A program made the translations under genes and the position numbers. Source: Antennarius striatus (Eukaryota > Chordata > Actinopteri > Lophiiformes > Antennariidae). From it: a stretch of 64,000 nucleotides of DNA. Positions 37,166 through 49,491 of the stretch are shown here, in pieces. Within the stretch, counting starts at the first letter, position 1; each line of letters begins with the position of its first letter. The stretch lies in assembly GCF_040054535.1 (NCBI RefSeq), contig NC_090781.1, positions 10,357,982 to 10,421,981 on the forward strand, written 5' to 3'. Below the pieces are notes generated by a model that was given only the letters and a program-made list of their open reading frames with translations, ran no database searches and was not told the origin of the DNA.

Positions 37166-39180
37166 CAGCAGTGATAGATAGAACATGTTTAATGTGAAGA
37201 CAAGACTTCTAACACATATGAAGTGGAAGCTTTTATCTACCTTGTGGGGTATTTAGTGGAGTATTTATTTCTGCAGTTGCCAGGGGGCAAATGTAATCCA
37301 AACAGTATCAGTGATTTTGATTATTTGCTAAATGTAACACACAAATGGGAAATAGCATTAAACAGCAGACTAATAGTTGAAATATTAAGCTTTTCAAATG
37401 CTTTATACAGATTGTGGTGAGTTCAAGTTAAGTTACATGAAATGAAATGTATACAATGACAATACGTAACAAAGGAATAAACAAATAATAAAAACATGTG
37501 CTGATAAATCCAATATGTTTTTTTTTATTTTCACATACTTTCTTCTTGCAGAACATGCAGGACACGTATTGAGAGCGTCACATCCTCAGCAGGAAAAAAG
37601 GTTTTTGTGCTTCACTGAAAAGTTCCCCTGAAAATGATTGAAAAGCTTCCACACGGTTGTATTGCATGTTGAATTGCAGCATTTTGAAAGCCTTTTACAC
37701 AAACCAGTGAAAAGCTTCGATACAGAGTAATAAAATGTTCATATAATGTGAAATCTAATATTTTGGTAGAGAATACAAGCATTACTCCTAAAAGACAAGG
37801 TCGTCTTTTCATTCAAAGAAGCAGGAAAAGTAAGAATTATTTCCATGATGTTCCATCGACCTGGATCCATATAATCCGTCACTCTGCTATGGCTACACTT
37901 TAACATGTTTCATAGCACTCTGAATATGATGATAAGAGTAAAGTCAGTACAGTATACCATGGTATATATATATATAGTGACCAATTAATTTTGCAGAGCA
38001 CGTTTTCATGTTTTCATCACCATTTTCCATTTGTTGAAAGAGAGAAACTTAGAGATTTAGCCTTAGAGCTGTTATATAAACTCCTTCATCAGATGTTATT
38101 GTACATTTTCAACTTCAGGTAGAGGCAAATTAAGCTTTTATGTTAAATTATCGAAATCATGAGGTGAATCATGCTGTATAACAAAACACTGCTCAGCTAC
38201 AAGGAGTAAAATTGCAGATATAAATTGCACAAAGCACCCTATTAGAGTGATTTATTTGTGTTAGCAGTGAAAATAAAATAAAACCAGTCCTTTTATGTTT
38301 TTGTGCTTTACAAGAGTCACATAGTGCAGACAAGTGTGCAGATGAACCCTGTTGCGTTTGCCTTTGTTCACCCACTATTTATTCCCACATCATTTAATTA
38401 TACCTCAGCCAAGCCAAGTGCTGCATGCCATCAATCTCAATCAATAAATTAGCCAACTAAACAAGCCATGCTCAGACATTCATTCACTCTCAGCTTTCCC
38501 ATTGTGTTAATTACACTTAACCATGTCATTCCAAATTAAAATTGAACATTTAAATAGGATTAGTAGCACTAACTGAAACATCACCTCCTTACTTTCATGC
38601 TCACACAACGCCCTGACAGCTGGTATGGAAATGCTTGCACATAATTTTAAGTTGAAAAAAAAAACAGCAACAAAAAGTCTACAGGCAGGTTTATGTTTCT
38701 GGATGGAGACATTATAGTTTAATTATGGTATAAGTAAGGGAGAAATGTGGCTGGTTTCTAAGGTTACATTATTCCTATTAAAGTTTGAATAATGTCATTG
38801 ACCTTTACCTGGGATAAAGAATGGGAAATGGTGGCACTGACAAATTTATTTAATTAATTGATGACAGCGTTCCTTTATGGTTATGAACTAGGTCTTGCTC
38901 TCCAAATGCTTCACCAGGAGCCATGGCGCCTGTGGATGTCAGTCATGTTGTCATTTAAAGTGCTTCCCCCTCTATCCGTACCTCAGCACACGTGTCAGTC
39001 ACTGATGGGAGCTCAGATTGATGCTGCTGCTGCTGCTGCGGTTCCTCCACATTAAGTAGATGCTGGTACAGTATTTTTTTTTTCCTCCCCACCAAGATAT
39101 TTGGTGGATGCTTCTTCTTTAGGTATTTGACAAGTATCAACAGCTCAGGATGAAGCGAGCGCGTTCAATCCGGCTAATGT
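37166..39180. other. Intergenic DNA downstream of cadm1
   Basis: The sequence is AT-rich with a short (TA)n near 37964-37977. I see no exon. Confidence 0.5.
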
Positions 39181-42166
39181 ATTCAGCATGTTGAACAGTC
39201 GGAGTGAACACGACAACAAATATCAGTTAAAAATCCTGCTGTCTGCATCTTCGAGCAAGAGAAAAATATGTTTACCATCAAATCACAACACTTCAAACAT
39301 TCATTTCTTTTTATTAAGACAAGTACTCTTCTGATTTTTTTTTCTTTTGTAAAAATGTTGATGAACCAATACAAAATATGCATGGTCATATGAGAAACAT
39401 CCTCTTCACTACACAAAAGAAAGAATGTCACCTGGGTACAGAGAGAAATTTAAAACTCAACAACAACAAAAAAACAACCACTTCAGGCAAATAAAACAAA
39501 CAAACCCACCTCCCTCCCTCCCTCTTCCCTCCCCAGGCTTTAAACATGGGCTTCATCCAAATATCAAAGACATGTTACACACCATTCATAAAATGTCACA
39601 GTAAATACACCATCATTTAATTTATGAAAATGTATACATGAATGGTCTGGATGATCATTTGCCTGACTGATGGGGTGTGTTCACATCCTATAATTACTAA
39701 ATAACCAATACTGTTTAAGCAAAGTGTTGCAGTGGAAGAAGGAGAAGTTTCATGAATATACGTAGTTGTGGTCTTGTTGATACTGACTATACAACATTTT
39801 TGTCTGCTTAACAAATCTAGTTTTTTGTTCTTTGTCAACTAAGTCTATGCAAAATAATAGTGAACATTTACTGTAACAGCGCATCATATTAAGAACACAT
39901 AAACATGTACAAATAAGAAGAAACATGTACATCTTGTGATTTCTTCACTTCTGGAATGACTGTTGTACTGCAGTATATAATAGGGGCCTTAAATTTGCAT
40001 TCTACCTGAGATGCAAAAAAAAAAACATAACTACTGACACTCGTGAACCTGAGAGAGTGAACACATACTAAAAATCATATATTTAAAACAAATCTGAAAT
40101 TGGATCAAATAATTATTTTGTTTTCCTTGATTTAAAAGCAGCGGCTAACTCATAACCATTTAAGACAAATGTTGATCCTTAATCTAGAAACTGTCATGCA
40201 TGTGATGATTTTCATGACTGTAAAACTATCAAATCCAGAAACAAACACTCATTAGTGTTCTAATTATAGCTTCATTAGTCATTCTTCTTTATTTCAAGCC
40301 TTGTCCGTGAAGATATCCGAATAAATAACAAAAGAAGCAAAGCAAATTGAATTTGTTTTGAGATCAGTAAACAGGACAATAAATACTACATCCTGGCAAA
40401 TGACATTGTAGTCAGTGGACGCTACCACAGCCCCCTGAATAACAAAGAAGAACATTCTTTTTTAACATCAACCTCACTCCAGGCTGTTTTTTTTTTTATG
40501 ATCCAGGTTGTAACTGTGATGCAAGTCTATGGTTTGTGAATACAGACAATGTGTATCAGTATTGGCCCTGCAAGTCAGAAAGGACAGATATATACAAGAT
40601 ATACGATCAGAGTGTACATGAGGATATTGTATGATACTAACCATATGCCTCAAAATCAAAGAAGGCACTAAATTATGTCCTTCAGTCTTTTCCTTCATAA
40701 TGATAAGTGTCAAGACGTGGGTTTAAGGCAGTGGTTAACTCTATCATAATACATTTAGAGATTTTTTTTTCTCATTCAGGCAATACAATGAAATCCCTCA
40801 CTAATTAGCAAACAGGTTTCACTCTTTTGCCATGACAGAGTGACAGGCATGAAGCATGCACAAGCCGCTATCTGCAGCTTCCGTCTGAGTGTAGCATTTT
40901 CTGATTAATGTTGGTGAAAAAAAAAATTATATAAAAGTAGACACAACTCCTTCAGAAGGTTTGAGGCTGCAGTATGATGGGAAGAAAATGATAATTACCA
41001 AACCAAGTCTAAAGCAGATCTTTAATAACTTCTAGGGCCAAGAGCCTTTGCAAGTTTATCAAAGACAGCACAAAGGTAAAATGTCTTAAAAAACGTGTGG
41101 AAATATAACTGATTCATGTTTTGCAGTGAGTGAATGTCCCTTTACTCCTAAATGAAATAGTAGGGATTTTCATATTAATGTTTGCTACTGGTGTTTTGTA
41201 TTTTTAAAAAGTATCTGATTCAAACTCTGCCTTTGAAACCATGACATTTGCTCCTTTAATGTAAAAATACAACAAATAATTAAGAAACTTAAAAAACTTA
41301 GGAAATTAAATAAGAGAAATCTTCATAACATTTTAATTAAATGGTAGATATTTTTTTTTTTTAATATGAGATCAAAAACAAGTCTGTCATTTGGAGAAGA
41401 GCATTTTTACTTTGCTATATGTGAGGAGTATTTACTGCATTTATGGAAAGTCATTTTATTATATCACTACAGTATAATAATAAAATATGATTATATTTGG
41501 TCTATTGTTAACCACATGGGAGGTAGGAGAGCATGAAAAATTCTATCTTTAGGTACTTTACAGACGGGTTGAATGTTTATATCATATCAGAAACCTTTAT
41601 TGCATCTCTAATTCCTGTCCTCAAATAATGCATAAGCATAACTTTTTTTTTCTCTAAATATATTTAAACACTTACTGCCATGGTGTTCACTATTCCAAAT
41701 AGATCCCATGGAAACCATTAACTCTGATAAATTTGTTTGGATTTTTTTTTAACCCTTCTTTACCATTGATTTACAAGAAATGTGAAGGTTTGGGGCAGGA
41801 ACACAGCAAGCTATGTGTTACTGTTCCAGATATATGAGTAGATATAAACCAGTAGAAATGAGAGCTACTGCAGAGGTCAATAAAGCAAAAGCTTAATGTG
41901 GAAAAATGGGCCTGTTATTAACCTCTATCATTAAAGGGCCTGGCATGACTGCAGCGTCCATGAAATGTTGAAGACAATATAAATCCTTCCTTCAGTCAAT
42001 GAACACTATCATGTACTCTGTGGTAAAGGTCACGGCTGTCGACTCTCACCCAGATGACCTGCGCTGGAATCTGTTTTCTAAAATACATTTTGGTTTTTGT
42101 TTTTGTATGATTTTTTTTTTAGATGAATGCAGCTCCAAAAAAAACAATACCAACAAAAAACTAGTA

Positions 42167-42606
42167 CAGGTATAACTCAGCTTATGCTGTTTTGAGTTAG
42201 GTTGTTCTACATTATCGTTGGTTGAAAAAAAAATCCGTCGAAAAACAAAAATCATGTTTACGTAATTTTACTCAACTTAAAAATAACAATGATTCCTGTA
42301 TGTCTTTTATAAAAAAAGGCTTTCATTTTATTATTCGGTCACAAGCCAAGTTGTATGGTAAATTGCAAGTAAATTTAGATTTTTTATGTACTATGTTAAA
42401 AAAGTAAATTTGTTTGTATGCTTAAAATAGATTTGAATTAACCCAAATATTATTGAAAATGCATCCATTAATAAAGTACAGTACAAATCTGGGAATGGTT
42501 ATTTTCGGTTAAAATGATTTCTGTTAAGTTAATTCGACTTACACCGTTTTTCATTTTCAGTCGTGTCTCCTGGACCCAATTAACAACGTAGGGTGAGATA
42601 TACCTG
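42167..42606. mobile_element. Tigger/pogo-like MITE with TA target duplication
   Basis: The left end reads CAGGTATAACTCAGCTTATG. The right end, reverse-complemented, reads CAGGTATATCTCACCCTACG, so about 16 of the 20 terminal bases match. TA dinucleotides flank both ends (42165-42166 and 42607-42608), as expected for a Tc1/mariner-superfamily insertion. At 440 bases it has no transposase frame, so it is a non-autonomous element. Confidence 0.75.
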
Positions 42607-43189
42607 TACATGTCAAATTATGACAGAACACAAAAAACAAACGGAGAGCTGGAATCCTGTGTGAAACGGAGAGCGCTGAAATTTTCTACGTCTGATGCTT
42701 CATTATCTGGAAACAAAACAGGAAATCAAAAAAGTCTGATCAAACAGACATGTGTAACAGTAATTATATTTTAAATAGAAGAGCTTGTACTTGTGTATCC
42801 AAGAGGAAAATATTTGTTTGTCTGGTCCAGAGCAGGAGCAGACATCTAGGAGATACAGGGCAGTCAAAGTCAAGTCTGACCCAAATACCGTCATATAGAA
42901 AGCCTTTTTTTCTTCATAATTATCAGACTGTTTCTGCCATACTTTTTTCCATCCATCTCATGGATGCTAAATAAAAGGTTGTTACAAAAATAGTTACTAA
43001 AATTATTGTTTGATATTTTTAGGAAACACTTACTTACTGTCTGAGTGAGACTTCAGCAGAATGAGCATCAGGCTTTAGCCAGCAGCGGGCTGGAAGTGAC
43101 ACTTTTTAAAAAGAGAATAACAGGTTCTGATTTTATCTGAGTAACGTTTGATTCTATTTAATGGCATAATACAGCTTTCAGGATGTCTT

Positions 43190-43352
43190 GAACGAGACAG
43201 CACCCTAATCAAATCCCAAACCGATAGTGAAAGAGGACATGAAGGTAGTTGGTGTGAGAGAAGAGGATGCAGAAGACAGGGTTTGATGGAGGCAACTGAT
43301 TCGCTGTGGCGACCCCTGAAGGGAAAAGCCAAAAGGAGAAGAAGATCACATT
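43190..43352 (+). mobile_element. 3' tail of an RTE-like LINE
   Basis: A + frame encodes VVGVREEDAEDR. It is followed by GATTCGCTGTGGCGACCCC and TGAAGGGAAAAGCCAAAAGG. This is the usual C-terminus and 3' tail of a widespread fish LINE whose longer, oppositely oriented copy lies at 44755-45800. Only the last part of the element is present. Confidence 0.65.
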
Positions 43353-44108
43353 TACTAATCATCATTTGTTTTCTTGACACTAACAAAGGACCAGTTCTAC
43401 TTTACAGTTTGTTTTGAAATTATTGTTACCTGCCACTTCACTTCAAGAACAAGAACACTCTATGATAAGCATGATTACTCACAACTGTTACATTAGTAAT
43501 CAACACAGTGAACCTGACCTCGATCTGCACTTAAAAATGTCAAAACCAATCAAACCTCTGCGCTTGTCGGATTTGTGATGAATTTTCTGGGGACTGCTGG
43601 ACCCAGCGGGCAGAAATGTGTTGACACCATTTTCCAGTTACTAAACACTATAGATTACTAAAAAAAAATTGGCTGACCGGGCTCCATAGATTGTGAGCTA
43701 AAAAGCTTGCTGTGAACACAGACAAACACCAGACTCATTTAATCTCCTCAGAAAGCCAAAAGCAACAGAGTATTTGGTGGGGTACGTTTAAAAACTTCAA
43801 TCCAATAAATGTAAAAGGGGGAAAAAAACAACAAAAAACAAACAAAAATAAAGGACAAGGCACAAAATAGTCTGTAAAATAAACTGTACAGAATAGGCCC
43901 CAGCAGTGCAGGAAGGGTCGGACAGGAGATTCGGCAACACCTCCTCTTATGACTTGACCATGCCAGTCCTAATCTCAATTTCTTCCATTTCTTTTTAAAT
44001 GTTGCCCTCCTAGCCCCACACCTTCTCGTAACCATTGGAGTTGGACATAATGCTCCCACAGCACAACCACCATCAGCATCCCCACCCATCACTCCTGGCC
44101 CATCCGCT

Positions 44109-47100
44109 TCAGATGTAGTACTCCTTCTTCTCGTCTGTGTTGTTGTGTCCCCCTTCTGCATTGATGATGGCCGTGTCCGCATCCGCCGCATCATCTGCTC
44201 CTTTGGCTTCATGTGTAAAGTAAGTTCCTAAAAAAAGTTTTTTTTTAAAACATTAACCAAATATCTCATCCTCTTGTGCATTTTAGTCAGATTGCACCAA
44301 ACTGGGTTTTACCTTTGTGTCTGGCAAAGTATCGACCAAGAACGATGAGTGCGCAGAGGATGGCGAACATGACCACGGCGACAACTCCTCCGATGACGGC
44401 ATGATCAATTTTCTGTGGCGTTCCTTCACCAGCTCTGGAGTCTGAAAACAGGAAAATGTTCTTAAATAATTCATGATCTGCAAACTCACTAAGTCAAAAT
44501 GTGTATGTCTTCAGACAAATTTAAGACACACTGTAAACTATGGCCATAAAAAAAGTGGAAAATGTAAACCAAACTGCTTTGTTTGCTCTCAATATGTGGT
44601 GATGCAAACGTGCATGGAAGATGTGAATGGTTCTCAGTTTGGAATCTGACATCACATCACATGTAGTTATTTCTTACAATGTCAATGTGTTTGTTAATTC
44701 AGCAGCTAAAATCTATTATTTATTCAGTTATTCTGCAGTTATTTCCTGTCCAGCTTCATGGAAGGTGTCTCCATTCCAAATGATGCCAAAATACCAAGCC
44801 TCCATCTCCTTTCAGCTTGTCCAGTTGGGGGTCACCACAGTATATTATTCTTTTCCAGCCTATGTTCTGCATCCTCCTTTCTAACACCAGCTGTCCCATG
44901 TCTTCCCTCCCCACGTCCGTCCATCTTCTCTCTGGTCTTCCTCTTGCCTGGTAGGTCTATCCTCAACACCCTTTCACCAACATACTCACAATCTCTTCTC
45001 TGGACATGTCCAAACCAATGAGGTCTGCTCTCTGTAACGCTGTCTCCATAAAATCTCATCTTGGCTGTTCCTCTGATGAAGTAATTTCTGATCCTATCCA
45101 ACCTGGTCACTCCTAGAGAGAACCTCAACATCTTCATTTACACCACCTAACACATTGGCTTCCTGTTTTCTTTTCAGCGGTACTTCCTCTAATCCATCCA
45201 TCATGGTCTCATCGCTGTCTTATAAACTTTGTCATTCTTTATAGTAGAGACTCTCTTGTCACATCAGAAACCTGACTGTCCTCCACCCATTCCAGCTCGT
45301 TGGATCAGTTTATTCACCTCTTTACCACACTCACATTGCTTTGGACTGTTGACCCCAAGTATTTAAAGCCCTTCAACATCACTATTTCTTCTCCCTGTAG
45401 CCTCACTCCTCCTTTTCCACTACTGTCATTTATGCACAAATATTGTTTTTCCTCAGCTAATCATAATTCCTCTCCTCTCTAAAGCTGCTACCTTTTTAAA
45501 TGTTCCTCCACCTGCACCCTGCTATTACTGCAAAACCCAATGGCGAACATCATGGTCCATGGAGATTCCAGTCCAACTTAATCTGTAAGCCAATCCATCA
45601 CCACTGCAAACAGGAAGGGGTTCAGAGCTGATCCCTGATCAGTCCCACCTTGAACTCCTCTATCTCACCTGCAGCACCTCACTACTGTTTTGCTGCCCCC
45701 GTACAGTTCCTGTAATAATCAAATGTGCCTCTCTGCCACTTCAGACCAAAGTTCCTCTCTGGGTAAACTGTCTTACGCCTTCTCCATAACAAATACCAAG
45801 CAACAAATAGTAATTCAATATCCATTTGAAGATATTTCACTTAAACATTTGGGGATGTGTACTTACTGACTTCCTTCCCAACAAATGAATGAAAAGATAC
45901 CATGTCCATCTACATTACTATCTTTTCATAATCTGGAAACAGAATAAAACAACTAATCTGGCTGTCATAAAGTAGCAAGAATCCTCCCAAGAGCCCAGAT
46001 TATCACATTTTATTTTGTTTGAGTAAGCTATACAGACGCAATTTGCAGAAATGACATATTATGATTTTTATAGGGATTATGTCTATGATTAGTATTGAGA
46101 AACTGACTCCCTCGTCTTTAGTCTTGATGGTAGTCTTATCGACCCTTCCATCCAAGTCTTGTTACAGACAGAGAATCTGCCAAAAATATTGAAACACACG
46201 TTGGGTAATAGTAAAAAAATAAACAACAAAAAAACCCCTGAACATTTTCAAAATAAAATGTGATATCTCTCTATGTTACGAGCCATTCTTTTGTGGCGTT
46301 ACCCTGTTGAACCCGACTCATTATATGAACATTTTCAGTGTTTCATATGACTGAAAGGCTGCCCGAGTCTCTTGACCGAGTGATGCTGAAACATTTTTTA
46401 GAATAGTTATTTCACCATGGAACAATCCAAAATTTCATTGAGACTTCACACACTGTAAAAGACATTGTGATTTAAGAGGCCATTTCTGGATGTTACAGAG
46501 CTCAATCATCAGAAATAGACACAAGTCTGGAGATAAATTGGCAGCTGTGTCCCCATGCAGAGAAATATGTGACTGCCTCAGGTGTCAGTGATCACTGTCT
46601 AGCATTTAGCCAGATTTATCCAAGCAGCACAGAAGAACAAGGCAAGATTTGAAGCCTTTAAATTTCCAGTCTCAGAATAGTTCAGATGCGTTTATAAATA
46701 GGCTATATCTGGGAACATTTGGACTGATAGAGGAGTGGCAGGCGGAGGAATGGCCACACTGTTCTTTGCTGCATGAGAGAGCAGCTCAATTTTCCATCAA
46801 TCTCACTAGTCATGCTCTGAACTTGAAGGATTTTGATGAAAGACAAGTGGAGGGTGCAGCATTTATCAACACAGTGAGGGTTTAATAAGTCAAGATGAGG
46901 GGCCTCCAACTAAAAACATTCTTGCTGGACTTAAGCTGGTTTGCTGAGGACATCTTGAAGAAAGAAATGCAATTAAATCAGCTAATAAAAATGCCAGCTG
47001 GTCTTGTGCGTCTGTGTGTGCAGCAAGGTGTAGTTTGTTTACTGTATCAGGGATGTCACATTGCACAGCTAATTCCCCTTGGATGTGGAGAAGCTCATGC

Positions 47101-49435
47101 TACATGCTGATGAAGACTCCCCCAGTAAATGGCCTGTGCATGGCCCTGTCACCTCCCCTCTCCCGCACCTCCCACACCTTCCTGCCTTCACCTTGCACCC
47201 CGCTGTCTTCTGTTTGACACATCCACAAGGAAACATGCAGGGTCTCGACCGCCTCTTCACAGCAAGGGACACTTTTATTTTATTATTAACAGGTGGAAAA
47301 TTTGTGCAGAGCGAGCATTGAGAATATCACAAAAATGTCCACAAAATCACCTGCAGGACCCACAGTTATGGTTGGTTGAATAAAATGTTGTTTACATTAA
47401 TTTCATGACCAAACAAGTTTTTTTTCTGTTAGAGCTCACCATTTAATGCAAGCTAGCAGTAACATGGTTTTGCGTTCAGTAAACTTTGCTGTTGTGTTCA
47501 TCTTCATTTATTTTGTTGTGCTGCTTTAGCCAATGGCAGAAACAATGAGAAATATTATTCAATGTAATGTGATGCAATACAGAGGTTTTAAGGCTACAGT
47601 AAAATAATCTAACCACAATATAATGTGGACTGTTCAGGAAAAAGCCAGATTTAAAACAGCCTCTGATGATGTCATTAACGTCATCGACCTTTGTTACTAT
47701 CTGCATTGCTGTGCCATCTGCAAGATTTATACTTGAAGGGTCTAAAAGGGTGATAAATACTTTGTTATGGGATAATCCTTTTTTAAATTTGTGACCTGTG
47801 GGGACTATACTGTATATTAGAATGCCCTAATCCCTGATGCTTCAATTAGAATATTTTTGTAAATTGTGTCCAGTTTCAGCTCACTCAATGGATTTTGTGT
47901 TTTTTGAAGATTGGATGAATTTGTAGGATTTCTCACCCAGTCACCCATTCAAACACAGAAACAACTGGGACCAGTTGATGTCCAGTCTCATGGATAGTGC
48001 TACCCTGAAGCTGTCACCTACGAGTCTCCCAATTTTATGGACCATAAATTTTCAGGATGCATTCCTGTTTTCCAGCAACATTATGTTGCTCTAACAGAAA
48101 CAGCATAACATGGACTGTTGCATTCTGGTAACAGGTGTTCATGGTATTTTGTCCACTTACTACATTGTGATAACAGAGTGAGAAAGTAGGTATAAGCTGC
48201 TGAAGTGCTGATCTGTATCTTGCCCTTATCTCTGACCTCAACAAGAACACATTTTCTTGATAAAGTGTCATATTGTCATTACTATCATTCCTCTCTTAGA
48301 TTAGGTTGTCATTCAGTGATCCAGTATACCTAGGATCAGAAATGTGATCCCCAAAGGCCATCCACACTTCGTACATATGCAATTGTAGTCCAAGGTGCTT
48401 AGAAAAAAAAATACTCAATGAAAGCCAACCTCTGGGGCCTGACACTTCAAATAAGTACAATCTGATTATGTCTGTAATGAGGCTACTGTCCATACTGCCA
48501 GCACAGCTCTGCTCGCGGCTCCATAAGGGAGTGCTGACATGCCTAAACCGGCGTCCTGACAAGGTGTGCACAGCCGTGGGGATTTATTGGGAAATAAAGA
48601 GGATTTGCAGCCAATGCCTGTGTCTGCACAGCAAAATCGGCTCCGCTGAACTCCACAGTACCACATGCTTTATAGTTGTACCTCTCCGTGTCTGTGCTGG
48701 AAAGAATGCTCGTTACTCCGGTCAGAAGCAGGGCATTTATCTGCGTGGAGGACGGAGTTGCAAACTTGTCAAATATATGGTTGCATTATTTGTATTCTTT
48801 TTCTTTTAATTGTAGGCATATTACACTTCACACTAAATAAAGATACAGTCTCAAGTTATCATGGTTGTAATCAGCTGCAAGACAGCTAGTCTGCGTAAGA
48901 CAATACACATTTATTTCTGAGGAATTCAAAGAATGTCTGTATTCTCATCACTCGCCACTTATGAATCAGTACTGGTTAACAACGTCAATCTTATCTGTAA
49001 CTAAAATGTTAGTAGTAAGCCAAAGATAGATAACTGATGTTTAAACATATTTACGAAGCATTCACAGTTGCTATCATTAACCATTTTACAAAAAGACCCA
49101 TCCGTGCAGTACATCGTCAGACCTCACCATATCTGTAAAATAGACTTCTTTTGCAGAAGATAAATCTGGTGATGCTTTCATTTGTTGTGTTTGAACTGCC
49201 TTGCACCAATCGTTGTGGCAGGTGATCTCACTTTGGTCTGATATGAGCATGTCATGATAATAAAGAAGGGAATGACCTTTAGCTAAAACACGTTGGACAT
49301 ACCCATAATGTCAGTGTGAAAATACTAAAAAAAGAATAGTGTGATTCCAGTTCAAGTTTCCTCTGACACTAACCAACCACCAACTCCCAGACACACACAC
49401 ATACACACATTCAAGCACACGCACACGCGCACATA

Positions 49436-49491
<56 letters not shown>

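Larger units (their letters stand above)
39181..44108 (-). other. cadm1: Probable long 3'UTR of cadm1
   Basis: On the minus strand this follows the cadm1 stop codon. CADM1 transcripts in other vertebrates carry long 3'UTRs. A minus-strand AATAAA (TTTATT on this strand) lies at 39310-39315, with others further in (near 40.29, 41.46 and 41.59 kb), so the true end cannot be fixed. A TA-flanked inverted-repeat element (42167-42606) and a LINE tail (43190-43352) are inserted in this interval. Confidence 0.4.

Noticed and set aside
36889..37174. Cys/Val/Leu-rich frames that look like a cysteine-rich peptide
   Set aside because: They translate the 12-13 base minisatellite in a LINE 3' region and have no signal peptide or gene context.
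43748..44212. A 154-codon minus-strand open frame over the cadm1 end
   Set aside because: It reads the terminal cadm1 exon in the wrong frame. The correct frame gives the conserved cytoplasmic tail and stops at 44109.
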